A stretch of 64,000 nucleotides of DNA from JBFLYZ01 sp040756415 (GTDB lineage: Bacteria > Bacteroidota > Bacteroidia > JADZBD01), in NCBI GenBank assembly GCA_040756415.1, contig JBFLYZ010000014.1, positions 1 through 64,000 on the forward strand, written 5' to 3'. Position numbers and translations under genes: made by a program. Below, in pieces: positions 16,947 through 25,303 of this stretch; positions within the stretch are counted from its first letter, which is position 1; each line of letters opens with the position of its first letter. Below the pieces are notes generated by a model. It searched no databases. It saw nothing but the letters and a program-made list of their open reading frames with translations, and had not been told where the DNA came from.

Positions 16947-16954
16947 CAAAGGTA
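16947..16954 (-). promoter_or_regulatory. -7 promoter box for the usp-antiporter-miaE operon
   Basis: Read on the minus strand, this is TACCTTTG, a match to TAnnTTTG. It ends 19 bases before the Usp ATG. It lies back-to-back with the desaturase promoter at 16999. Confidence 0.5.
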
Positions 16955-16998
16955 AAATTATAACAGGAAACGCTAAATCCTTAATGAAAATAATTGCG

Positions 16999-17006
16999 TA
17001 TGTTTG
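16999..17006 (+). promoter_or_regulatory. -7 promoter box for the lipid-modification operon
   Basis: TATGTTTG matches TAnnTTTG. It covers the TTG at 17004 that would otherwise be the first in-frame start, so translation should begin downstream, at the GTG at 17022 (15 bases after the box). Confidence 0.55.
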
Positions 17007-17021
17007 GGAAACGATTCTGTT

Positions 17022-17759
17022 GTGAAGTATATTCTGCTTTTCTTCGTATTGCACTGGTTCCTGTCCCTTTTTTGCCAGACCTTTTTCCTGCATCGCTACG
17101 CCTCGCATAAAATGTTTACGATGAACAGGTTCTGGGAGCGATTTTTTTACTTTTTCACCTTTCTCACCCAGGGCTCGTCCTTCCTGAATCCACGGGCCTA
17201 TGCCATCATGCACCGCATGCATCACGCGTTCAGCGACACCGAAAAAGACCCGCATTCGCCCCATTTCATCAAAGATGTGTGGGGGCTGATGATCAAGACC
17301 AAGAATATTTACCTGCAGTACGCCAAATACAAAAAGCAGCCCGAGCCCGAGTTCATTGACCGTTACCCTGAATGGAAGCTTATGGACTACCTGTCCGACC
17401 TGTGGCTTACGCGTATCCTTTTTATCCTGGCTTATACCGCTTTTTACGTCCGGTTCGTGCCGGACGGGCAATGGTGGTGGTATCCCCTCCTGCTGGTACA
17501 TTTTTTCATGGGACCCGTTCATGGGGCCATCGTGAACTGGTGCGGGCACAAGTACGGATATTCCAATTTCGATAATGAGGACCACAGCAAAAACAGCCTT
17601 CCCGTGGACCTGCTGATGATGGGGGAGCTCTTCCAGAACAATCATCACCGCAGCCCGAATAACGCAAATTTCGCCCGCAAGTGGTTCGAGTTCGACCCCA
17701 CTTATCCCGTCATGCGCGTATTGCACTGGACGGGGATCATTCAGCTAAGAAAAATATAG
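17022..17759 (+). CDS. Fatty acid desaturase (acyl-CoA/acyl-lipid type), 245 aa
   Basis: The three histidine boxes of membrane di-iron desaturases are present: HRYASH (24-29), HRMHH (64-68) and NNHHRSP (207-212), plus the extra NWCGH at 172-176 typical of delta-9 type enzymes. Hydrophobic segments flank the boxes. The enzyme would insert a double bond into a saturated acyl chain using oxygen and electrons from ferredoxin or cytochrome. I prefer the GTG at 17022 over the TTG at 17004 because the latter lies inside the predicted promoter. The next gene follows after one base, and the whole run reads as a lipid-modification operon. Confidence 0.9.
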   Translation: MKYILLFFVLHWFLSLFCQTFFLHRYASHKMFTMNRFWERFFYFFTFLTQGSSFLNPRAYAIMHRMHHAFSDTEKDPHSPHFIKDVWGLMIKTKNIYLQYAKYKKQPEPEFIDRYPEWKLMDYLSDLWLTRILFILAYTAFYVRFVPDGQWWWYPLLLVHFFMGPVHGAIVNWCGHKYGYSNFDNEDHSKNSLPVDLLMMGELFQNNHHRSPNNANFARKWFEFDPTYPVMRVLHWTGIIQLRKI

Positions 17760-17760
17760 C

Positions 17761-18552
17761 ATGAACAACCCCTACGTTCTGATCCCGCTCGTATCCTTCG
17801 CCTGCTGCAGCCTCATCATGATCCTGGTTTGGATCTGGGCCTGGCGTATCCGTAACGCGGGCGTGGTGGATATTTTCTGGGCCTTCAACTTTACGGTGAT
17901 CGCTGCTGTGATCTGGCTCATGGCCGATGGCTATGAGCTGCGCAAAACCCTGGTGTGCGCACTGGCCGGGCTCTGGAGCCTGCGCCTGGGCATTTACCTG
18001 CTTGTTCGCGTGGGATCGCACCTGAAGGAGGAGGAGGGCCGCTACAGGCAGTTGCGGCAGGAGTGGGGGCCTCATCCCGACCGCGCCTTTTTCTTTTTCT
18101 TCCAGGCACAGGCCCTGTCCAATATCTTTCTTTCCATTCCCTTTTTCATCATCGCGCTGAACCCCGATCCGGTGCTTCACCTGCCGGAGAAGATCGGGGC
18201 CGGCATGTGGCTGCTATCCATTATCGGAGAGGGGGCGGCTGATATGCAATTGAAGCTATTCAAGAACGATCCGGCCAATAAGGGCAAGGTGTGCCAGAAA
18301 GGCCTGTGGTATTATTCCAGGCATCCCAACTACTTCTTCCAGTTCATGATCTGGGTCTCCGTATTCATCTTTGCGCTTTCCAGCGATTACGGCTGGATAT
18401 CCATCGTTTGCCCCCTTACGATATTTTACCTGATATGGAAGGTCACCGGCATTCCCATGACCGAGGAGCAATCGCTGCGCACCAAGGGCGATGCCTTCCG
18501 CGAATACCAGCGAACTACCAGCGTATTCGTTCCCTGGTTCAAGAAGAGGTGA
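17761..18552 (+). CDS. DUF1295 membrane protein (steroid 5-alpha-reductase-like), 263 aa
   Basis: About six or seven membrane helices. DUF1295 marks are NAGVVDIFWAFNF, ALAGLWSLRLGIYLLVRVGS and the C-terminal CQKGLWYYSRHPNYFFQFMI plus TEEQSLRTKGDAFREYQRTT. The C-terminal block is shared with steroid 5-alpha reductases and ICMT-like enzymes, which bind NADPH or SAM in the membrane. Between a desaturase and a CFA-type methyltransferase, a plausible task is reduction of an unsaturated or methylene fatty-acyl intermediate; that is inference. One base separates it from each neighbouring gene. Confidence 0.88.
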   Translation: MNNPYVLIPLVSFACCSLIMILVWIWAWRIRNAGVVDIFWAFNFTVIAAVIWLMADGYELRKTLVCALAGLWSLRLGIYLLVRVGSHLKEEEGRYRQLRQEWGPHPDRAFFFFFQAQALSNIFLSIPFFIIALNPDPVLHLPEKIGAGMWLLSIIGEGAADMQLKLFKNDPANKGKVCQKGLWYYSRHPNYFFQFMIWVSVFIFALSSDYGWISIVCPLTIFYLIWKVTGIPMTEEQSLRTKGDAFREYQRTTSVFVPWFKKR

Positions 18553-18553
18553 T

Positions 18554-19588
18554 ATGTGGTATGACGGTCTGCTCGAACGGGATCTTGTTCCGGATTTCCT
18601 GATACGAAAGGGCATACGAAAGCTCCTGCGCCAGCGCTTGCGCGAAGAGGATAAGGGCAGCCCCGAGGCCAATAGAAAACACCTGCAGGCGCTGGTGGAG
18701 GAGCTGAAATCTTCGCCCATCGCTATTGAAACGAAAGCCGCCAATGAACAGCACTATGAAGTACCCACCGGTTTCTATAAGCTCTGCCTGGGCAGGCATT
18801 TAAAGTACAGCGGTTGTTTTTATAAAGAAGGCGTTACCGATCTTTCGGTGGCTGAGAAAGATATGCTCGAGCTGACCTGTGAGCGGGCCGGGCTGAAGGA
18901 TGGCATGGATATCCTGGAACTAGGTTGCGGATGGGGGTCCCTGTCGTTGTTCATGGCTGCCAGGTTCCCGCAAAGCCGCATCACAGGAGTTTCCAATTCG
19001 CGAACGCAAAAAATGCATATTGATGAGGAGGCCGAGAAGAGAGGCCTTAAGAACCTGGATATCGTCACGGCCGATATGAATGTTTTTTCAACTGAAAAGA
19101 GGTTCGATCGCGTGGTTTCGGTAGAGATGTTCGAGCATATGCGCAATTACCATGAGTTGATGAAAAGGATCGCGGGCTGGCTTAATGACGATGGCCGCTT
19201 GTTCGTTCATATTTTTACGCACAGGACATTTGCGTATAAATTCGAGGTGAAGGATGAGACGGACTGGATGAGCAACTATTTTTTTACCGGGGGCATTATG
19301 CCCAGCAACGACCTGCTCTTTTATTTTGACGAGCATATGGTAAAAGAAAATTTCTGGGAAGTGAACGGCCTGCACTATTCAAAGACCGCTGAGGCCTGGC
19401 TGAAGAATATGGACCGGCACAGGAAAGAGATACTGGAATTGTTCAGGATCACTTACGGTGACAAGCAGGCGCTGAAGTGGTTCGTGTACTGGCGAATATT
19501 CTATATGGCCTGCGCTGAACTGTGGGGCTACGGCCAGGGAAGAGAATGGATGGTTTGCCACTACCTGTTCAAAAAAAGGCGATCATAG
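18554..19588 (+). CDS. Cyclopropane-fatty-acyl-phospholipid synthase family methyltransferase, 344 aa
   Basis: The start is the ATG at 18554, one base after the DUF1295 stop (TGATATG). The frame extends upstream to 18491, but that would overlap DUF1295. SAM-binding motif I is ILELGCGWGSLSLFMA, followed by ITGVSNSRTQ and VVSVEMFEHMRNY, all typical of CFA/mycolic-acid methyltransferases. The C-terminus (YFFTGGIMPSNDLLFYF, LHYSKTAEAWLKNMD, ELWGYGQGREWMVCHYLF) matches the lipid-binding half. Such enzymes add a methylene or methyl group from SAM across a cis double bond of a membrane phospholipid. With the two upstream genes, the product may be a cyclopropane or mid-chain methyl-branched fatty acid. 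Confidence 0.9.
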   Translation: MWYDGLLERDLVPDFLIRKGIRKLLRQRLREEDKGSPEANRKHLQALVEELKSSPIAIETKAANEQHYEVPTGFYKLCLGRHLKYSGCFYKEGVTDLSVAEKDMLELTCERAGLKDGMDILELGCGWGSLSLFMAARFPQSRITGVSNSRTQKMHIDEEAEKRGLKNLDIVTADMNVFSTEKRFDRVVSVEMFEHMRNYHELMKRIAGWLNDDGRLFVHIFTHRTFAYKFEVKDETDWMSNYFFTGGIMPSNDLLFYFDEHMVKENFWEVNGLHYSKTAEAWLKNMDRHRKEILELFRITYGDKQALKWFVYWRIFYMACAELWGYGQGREWMVCHYLFKKRRS

Positions 19589-22500
19589 CTCAAACCTGAT
19601 CGTGCGGCTGTACTGGCCGCTGTGGATGTTCAGGAAATAAACCCCTTTGGGTGCATGCATGGGTACAGGCAGCTCGTTCCGGTGAGCGCTGAAGCTTATT
19701 TCCTGAATTACCTGCTGCCCGAGCACATTGGTAACGGTAACCGTTACGGTAGCCGGTGCGGGCAGATCGAAATGCAGCGTGAGCAGGTTATCCCCGGTGC
19801 TCAGGCCGATATGCTGAAGCAGAGGCGTTTCAGGCAGGCCGGTGGTATTCACAACGGTGATCACAAAGGTGCTGGTATCGCTGCAATTGCCGTTCGAGGC
19901 GATGAGCGTGACCGTATAGGTGCCCGTGGACTGGTAATAATGCACGGGGTTGGCGCTGTTATCCGTCATGGAATTGTCGCCAAAGTTCCAGGTATATGAG
20001 CTGGCGCCCGAAGAGCTGTTGGTAAATGACACAAGGCCATTAGTATAGAGATCAGCGGTATCGTTGCTCGCTGAGAAAGATGCGGTAACTGGGGCAGGCT
20101 GATTGATCAGCGCGTTGGCCGAACCCGAGCACCCGTTCGCATCGCTCACGATAACCGCGTAGTTCCCAGGCGGCAGTCCGGATAGGTTTTGCACAGTAGC
20201 TCCGTTCGACCAGGAGAAAGTATAAGTCGGGGTGCCGCCCGAGATCTGAAGCAGGAGGCTGCCGTCATTCATTCCATTGCATGAAACATCGGAAGGAAGG
20301 GGAGTGGCGATAAGCTGACCGGGCTGCGTGACCATAAAGGTATCGCTCACCATACCGCAAACGGAGCTGGCATCGATCACTTCGACCGTATATATCCCGG
20401 CAGTGAGGTTCATGAGCGTATCGGCCGTGCTGATGGCTGCGGAGGTTTGAAGAATATTTCCCAGCGAGTCTTTCCATACATAGGTCCAGGGGCCGCTGCC
20501 GTTACCCATTGCTATAGCGTAGCCAACGCTATCCCCGTAGCAGGTCACACCGAAGGTTTGTTTCTGGATGGGGGAAGAGATGTGAATTAGAAAACGCGGA
20601 GAGTAGCTGGTGTCGGATATAGAGAAGGTATAGGATGTGAAGGTCCTCAGATCGGTGGTGGTCCCGGTAAGCAGGTCTTCCAGCACCATGCAGGCGCTTA
20701 AGGGAAGGTTAGACAGGCTATCGCGGGTAATGGTATAGGTGCCGTTAGCTCCCACCAGAACACGCAGGGGTATGCTGATGCTGGTTCCGGGCATGGGAAT
20801 GCTATTGATAGAATAATCCGAATTGTTCATTACCGTGGCAAGGTAGGGAGCGTTCGGGCCGCCATAAAGCTTATACGCGTCCAGTCCATTGTCAAAGCCA
20901 TTGGTGGCCGAGGGATCGAAACGGATCACGGTCTGGTCCTGCAGATTATTGCCGTAAATATTCAATCCCAGGTTGTAGATCTGCTGGGTTTGCGCCATGC
21001 GCATGAAGGCCTGGTCGGTTGCCGATTTCACATTTTCTGTCATCGATAAAGCGGGGCCTGCGGCATTGGCCTGTATCCAGAAACCTTGTGTGGAGGGAAT
21101 GACGCTGGTACCCCCGTTCGTTCCTATGCCAGCGATATAGCTGGCGAATTGCTGAAGGTTGGGGTTCCACACGTAGATGGCGTTGTTAAGACTGGTCTTG
21201 GTCCACCCCACCGCATCCCAGTCGATGGAAGAGGGGTAGGGGTTGGATACCAGGTTCCAGCCGTCATTCAGCGGGTTGCCGCTGTTGGAATAGGTAAGGC
21301 CCGGGAAAGTGAAATTGAACTTGTTGGGAACACCGGTAACATCAATGGTAATGGGAGCCGGCCCCACATAGCAATAGAACCCCACACCGAGGGTAAGCGG
21401 GTTGCTTATATTGGTGGCCCATACGAACCCCGAATCTTTATCGTCATATGGCGGTACGACAAGTGTTTCGTTATAGGTCATGACCGATACCCAGCCGAAG
21501 TTGGGATAATCGGAACCCGTGAAGCCGGCCATAATAAAATCATCGTTCCACGAAGCGAGGGTTTGCCCTGTTATGCAGGTGCCGAGCATGCGCCAGTCGG
21601 TAGTTGCCCCCGAGGGAATGAAGCGCTGCATGGTGATGTTGCCTGCGATATTGCCTGTGGCGGGTATGGCGGCTATCCTACCGGTTCCTGAAGCATTCGA
21701 CAGGATGGTAAATATCTGGCCGGTAGTGGTGAATATGCCATTCGTCACCGTAAGCGAACCCTGGAGGTTCTGCGCGCTGGTGATGCTCACCCCGGCTGCA
21801 TTATTGATCGTAAGGTTGTAAAAAGTGGTTATGGCGGTTCCGCCAATGGTCTGCGCGGCTGTTCCGCTCATGAGCACCGTGCTGGTCTGGGCGTTAAAGG
21901 TGCCGTTGTTGGTCCAGGTGGTATTGACATCAATGGTGAAGCTGCTACCGTCCAGGACAGCCCCGCTATTGATGGTCAGCGATGCGTTGGTGGTAATATT
22001 GCTGGCAAGGGTCTTGATGCCGCCATTGGAAAATACCAGGTGGTTGAAGGTTTCGCCCCCCGTCCTGGAGATGCTTTGAGGCGATGTGCCGTTGAAGGTT
22101 ACGGTAGCTGTTCCCGTACGGGGATTGAAGCTGCCTGTGCTGGACCAGTTGCCTCCCACCGTAAGGTCGTTGAAGGGGCTGGATACATCAAAGGTGCTGC
22201 TGATGGTAACATCTCCATTCACGATCACGTCAGAAACGAGCGATTTGGTTCCGGAACCCGAGAGCGTAAGGTGATGGTAGGCGGTGAGCGGGGCCCTCAC
22301 CGTTTGGTTGCCGGCAAAATTATAGTTCACGGTATTGCCCGCTCCGGAAGGATCGAAGGTAGCGACCGAAAAAGTGACGGTAGAAGCGTTATAGTTCAGC
22401 GTGCCGCTGCCCTGCGCCCATGTTCCCGGGCCCGAAATGCGATTATTGATATTCACCGTTCCGTTATTCGTATACGAACCGGTTACAGAGACAATACCGG

Positions 22501-23362
22501 GAAAGGTGAGGGCATTGCTTCCGCTGATGGTCTTGGCCGTTCCCGATAGCGTATAAGTTCCGGTATTGGCGGTGAACGTTCCGTTGTTGACGATGTTCCC
22601 GGCAATGTTCCAGTCTTCCACAACGGCACAGTTCCAGGTGCCGTTTACCGTCAGGTCGGCTATGTTCCGCGTGCCGTTAGCGCTGGTGATATTGAGGGTA
22701 GATCCGATGATTGACGGACCGGTAAAGTTCAGGTTGGCGTTGGCCAGGGTATTGGTTCCGCTGGATACGTTGAAGGTACCCGGGATCGTGAATATGCCGT
22801 TGCTTGATCCGGAAATAGTCGCGCCCATCATGGTAAACGTGCCGTTAATGGTATATGTCTCGGCCGCGGAACTGTTCCATAAGCTTCCGCTGTTCATGAC
22901 CACGTTCTGGAAGACCTTGTTCCCAAGCGTGTTATTGAACGTAATGGTGCCGGAAATGGTGGCCGTAGCGTTCGAAAGCAGGTTGCAGTTTCCAACCGTG
23001 GCAGTGGCTCCGGCAGGAACGATCAGCGGACCATTCACATTTAGCGTTCCTGTACTGAGAAAGCCAAAAATAATGCTGCCGTTATTGAGCCGTAGCCCGC
23101 CCGCCCCCACATTGGTGGTCCTTACCTGGTTCCAGTAGATAATACCGTTCACCGTCAGCGAAAGGCAATTGCCCGAATTGCCGTTCATATTGATAAAATG
23201 GCCGGCCTGTACAATCACGTCATCTCCTGGTCCTGGCGCTCCCATGGGCGACCAGGTAACGGCAGCCTGCCAGTTACCGCTGGCGGTACTGGTCTTCAAT
23301 ACGGCAGAAGCATCCAGGACTATTCCTAAGAAGAAGCACAAAAGGATGAGCAGATCCTTCAT
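19583..23362 (-). CDS. Giant T9SS surface protein with beta-helix-like repeats, SprB repeats and PKD domain, 1259 aa
   Basis: After a signal peptide (KDLLILLCFFLGIVLDASA), residues 20-620 are Asn/Thr/Gly-rich short repeats of the type 'LTVNGTW ... GTFTANTGTYTLSG', probably a right-handed beta-helix. A globular region follows, then two SprB-type repeats (VTCYGDSVGYAIAMGNG and VSCNGMNDGSLLLQISGGTP), a PKD domain (TWNFGDNSMTDNSANPVHYY) and a T9SS C-terminal domain. SprB repeats are known from the flavobacterial gliding adhesin, so cell-surface adhesion or motility is plausible. The 3' end overlaps that of the opposite methyltransferase gene by 6 bases. Family calls are from motifs; the ligand is unknown. 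Confidence 0.85.
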   Translation of the reverse strand: MKDLLILLCFFLGIVLDASAVLKTSTASGNWQAAVTWSPMGAPGPGDDVIVQAGHFINMNGNSGNCLSLTVNGIIYWNQVRTTNVGAGGLRLNNGSIIFGFLSTGTLNVNGPLIVPAGATATVGNCNLLSNATATISGTITFNNTLGNKVFQNVVMNSGSLWNSSAAETYTINGTFTMMGATISGSSNGIFTIPGTFNVSSGTNTLANANLNFTGPSIIGSTLNITSANGTRNIADLTVNGTWNCAVVEDWNIAGNIVNNGTFTANTGTYTLSGTAKTISGSNALTFPGIVSVTGSYTNNGTVNINNRISGPGTWAQGSGTLNYNASTVTFSVATFDPSGAGNTVNYNFAGNQTVRAPLTAYHHLTLSGSGTKSLVSDVIVNGDVTISSTFDVSSPFNDLTVGGNWSSTGSFNPRTGTATVTFNGTSPQSISRTGGETFNHLVFSNGGIKTLASNITTNASLTINSGAVLDGSSFTIDVNTTWTNNGTFNAQTSTVLMSGTAAQTIGGTAITTFYNLTINNAAGVSITSAQNLQGSLTVTNGIFTTTGQIFTILSNASGTGRIAAIPATGNIAGNITMQRFIPSGATTDWRMLGTCITGQTLASWNDDFIMAGFTGSDYPNFGWVSVMTYNETLVVPPYDDKDSGFVWATNISNPLTLGVGFYCYVGPAPITIDVTGVPNKFNFTFPGLTYSNSGNPLNDGWNLVSNPYPSSIDWDAVGWTKTSLNNAIYVWNPNLQQFASYIAGIGTNGGTSVIPSTQGFWIQANAAGPALSMTENVKSATDQAFMRMAQTQQIYNLGLNIYGNNLQDQTVIRFDPSATNGFDNGLDAYKLYGGPNAPYLATVMNNSDYSINSIPMPGTSISIPLRVLVGANGTYTITRDSLSNLPLSACMVLEDLLTGTTTDLRTFTSYTFSISDTSYSPRFLIHISSPIQKQTFGVTCYGDSVGYAIAMGNGSGPWTYVWKDSLGNILQTSAAISTADTLMNLTAGIYTVEVIDASSVCGMVSDTFMVTQPGQLIATPLPSDVSCNGMNDGSLLLQISGGTPTYTFSWSNGATVQNLSGLPPGNYAVIVSDANGCSGSANALINQPAPVTASFSASNDTADLYTNGLVSFTNSSSGASSYTWNFGDNSMTDNSANPVHYYQSTGTYTVTLIASNGNCSDTSTFVITVVNTTGLPETPLLQHIGLSTGDNLLTLHFDLPAPATVTVTVTNVLGQQVIQEISFSAHRNELPVPMHAPKGVYFLNIHSGQYSRTIRFEL

Positions 23363-23708
23363 CTGGCAGGGGCGTTGTATACTGGTTCAGCGGGCTCCCG
23401 AGGGCACACTATACCGAATATATGCGAATCTACAAAAAACCATGTAGTATCCAAACCTGTGATACGACTTTTAGACTAATAGGTTGCTTTTACGGTACAA
23501 ATACAGGCCCCTGGAAGTGAACAGGCGTTCGTTTAAGGGATTTGGTCGACCCGAATATGGCCTTGGCTGGATAAAAAGTGGTCATGACTATTCTTTTGTC
23601 CTTTTCAACTAATATTTCGGGGCTTCTGCTTTACCCGGCAGTAGTTTTACCGCGGGAATTGTTTTTAATAATCTTCTATAAAAACGCATTAAACTCTCTA
23701 CAACCGAA
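23363..23708. other. Intergenic region, 346 bases, between divergent genes
   Basis: Separates the T9SS surface protein (minus) from the first CBS gene (plus) and must hold both promoters. I found no strong TAnnTTTG box; TATATTCG, read on the minus strand near 23415, is one mismatch away. No RNA gene, hairpin terminator or credible frame was seen. Confidence 0.4.
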
Positions 23709-24194
23709 ATGAAGAAAGTGAATGAAATCATGATCGACTCGCCCTTTTATTGTGAAGCCGGTGAGTCGCTTCTGGCGGTGGCCAGGCAGATGTCTGCGGC
23801 AAGCGTCAGTTCCATACCCGTTGTGAATGCGCATAATAAAGTGATCGGGATGATCCGCGACAGGGATATCTGCGTGGTGTTTTCGGATGAGTCGAGCTAT
23901 CCGCTTTCAGAGCGCACGGTCGAGGATGCGATGAGCCAGGAGGTATATACCTGCACGCCCGAAGATAATCTTGATACGGTGCTCAAGGCTATGCGGCTGA
24001 ACAGGGTCGGGCAATTGGTAGTGGTCGATGAGCAAGAACGGCTGGCCGGTATCGTTACCCTGAGCACGGTGGTCAAGCGGTTATATGGCTCGAATGAGAC
24101 CCAGATCCAGTACACGGGAAGCGAGAATATACTCAAGACCCTGTATTCGCTGGCTGACCGCAATATGAAAGAGTATGTTTCGGTTACGATATGA
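23709..24194 (+). CDS. CBS-domain protein, 161 aa (first paralogue)
   Basis: Two CBS domains form one Bateman module: about residues 1-60 (MIDSPFYCEAGESLLAVARQ, VIGMIRDRDICVVFSD) and 76-130 (AMSQEVYTCTPEDNLDTVLK, RLAGIVTLSTVVKRLYG). Such modules bind AMP, ATP or similar nucleotides. There is no fused catalytic domain, so it is a free-standing sensor or regulator. A close paralogue lies 565 bases downstream, with the same MIDSPFYC start and the same RLYG/KLYG end. The two flank a Trp-rich protein, suggesting a duplicated cassette. Confidence 0.9.
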   Translation: MKKVNEIMIDSPFYCEAGESLLAVARQMSAASVSSIPVVNAHNKVIGMIRDRDICVVFSDESSYPLSERTVEDAMSQEVYTCTPEDNLDTVLKAMRLNRVGQLVVVDEQERLAGIVTLSTVVKRLYGSNETQIQYTGSENILKTLYSLADRNMKEYVSVTI

Positions 24195-24280
24195 AATTTT
24201 CCTGGTCGGAAAGTAAATTCCCTTTATCGCCCCGTAAGGCGAGGGGAATTTTACCATGAAGAAGGTAAAAAGAATGTAAG

Positions 24281-24709
24281 ATGAAAAGGACATTTTGGAT
24301 CGCTGTGCTTGTAGCCGCGGTGTTTGCGACCATCCTGGCCATACAGGTGCTTAAGTCAGATCCGCCAGCGGATGCTACTCTTGCAACCGCCAGCATTCAG
24401 CAGAACGATAAATGGGTGCTCTCGGTGGAGAACAAGTGGCTGGGTGGCGATAATTCCTGGTACCGGTACGATTCAAGGGATACGGTGCTGCTTAGAACAA
24501 AGGATAATCAGCTCTGGGAGCGTGTAAAGGACGGTACCTGGCAGGATATGGAGGGTAACTGGCTGAGAATAAGCAATAAAAGATTGATATGGTCGATAGA
24601 CGCTGGAAAGACCTGGACAGAAGTGCCTAATGGAAAGTGGCAATCGGGCGATGGGGCCTGGTACCGTTTTAACCAGGATTGGGCGCTGATGGTCAAAACG
24701 GCCAGGTAA
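24281..24709 (+). CDS. Trp-rich membrane-anchored repeat protein, 142 aa
   Basis: Residues 1-24 form an N-terminal membrane anchor (FWIAVLVAAVFATILAIQVL). Residues 51-142 are three repeats with an exact 33-residue register (starting at 51, 84 and 117), pattern (N/D)(G/K)xWxxxxxxWxR followed by hydrophobic and Trp positions. They should face the periplasm. The repeats recall small beta-hairpin carbohydrate- or peptidoglycan-binding modules, but I do not recognise the family. The gene sits between two CBS paralogues on the same strand. A hairpin-forming stretch precedes it (about 24214-24253). Confidence 0.75.
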   Translation: MKRTFWIAVLVAAVFATILAIQVLKSDPPADATLATASIQQNDKWVLSVENKWLGGDNSWYRYDSRDTVLLRTKDNQLWERVKDGTWQDMEGNWLRISNKRLIWSIDAGKTWTEVPNGKWQSGDGAWYRFNQDWALMVKTAR

Positions 24710-24758
24710 CGGTAAGCCCTGTGACGTGCTATATACAGGGCACAACGAACAAGTAAAA

Positions 24759-25241
24759 ATGAAAAAAGTAAAGGAAGTGATGATCGATTCACCGTTCTAT
24801 TGCCTGGGACGCGAATCCCTGCAACTGGTAGCAAAGCAGATGTCGGCAGCCAATATCAACTCGCTGCCTGTTGTGGATAAGAACAATAAAGTGATCGGTA
24901 TCCTTGGCGAGCTGGATATATGCATGGCCTTCTCGGACGAGAAGAACTATCCTTTGTCCGATCTGCTGGTGGAAAACGCTATGCAGCGCGAGGTGTTTAC
25001 CTGCTCGCCCGATGACAATCTTGCCGATGCGCTGCGGATGATGCGCGAAAACCGCGTGGGACGGCTGGTGGTGGAGGAAGAGGAAACGCTCATAGGCATT
25101 ATTACGCTGGCCCAGGTCGTGAAAAAGCTGTATGGTACCAACGAGGAGTCCATGCAAGATACCGGTAAGGAGAATGTATTGAAAACCTTATATACGCTGG
25201 CGGAGAACAAACCGAAGGAGTTTACTTCGGTGTCAGTTTAA
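24759..25241 (+). CDS. CBS-domain protein, 160 aa (second paralogue)
   Basis: Start at the ATG at 24759 by alignment with the first CBS gene; a longer frame begins at 24726. It has the same two CBS motifs (MIDSPFYCLGRESLQLVAKQ, VIGILGELDICMAFSD; MQREVFTCSPDDNLADALRM, LIGIITLAQVVKKLYG). It is clearly homologous to the gene at 23709 but diverged in the ligand-site loop (GELD replaces RDRD), so the two may bind different nucleotides. A strong terminator follows. Confidence 0.88.
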   Translation: MKKVKEVMIDSPFYCLGRESLQLVAKQMSAANINSLPVVDKNNKVIGILGELDICMAFSDEKNYPLSDLLVENAMQREVFTCSPDDNLADALRMMRENRVGRLVVEEEETLIGIITLAQVVKKLYGTNEESMQDTGKENVLKTLYTLAENKPKEFTSVSV

Positions 25242-25257
25242 TTGCAGGCATAAAAAC

Positions 25258-25287
25258 AAAAAGGTCCCGCTTAAGCGGGACCTTTTT
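25258..25287. terminator. Bidirectional rho-independent terminator
   Basis: Perfect hairpin with a 13-bp stem (AAAAAGGTCCCGC / GCGGGACCTTTTT) and a TTAA loop. The flanking A- and T-runs let it work in both directions, ending the CBS gene (plus) and the first metalloprotease gene (minus). Confidence 0.88.
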
Positions 25288-25303
25288 GCTTTGACAGAAC
25301 GGT

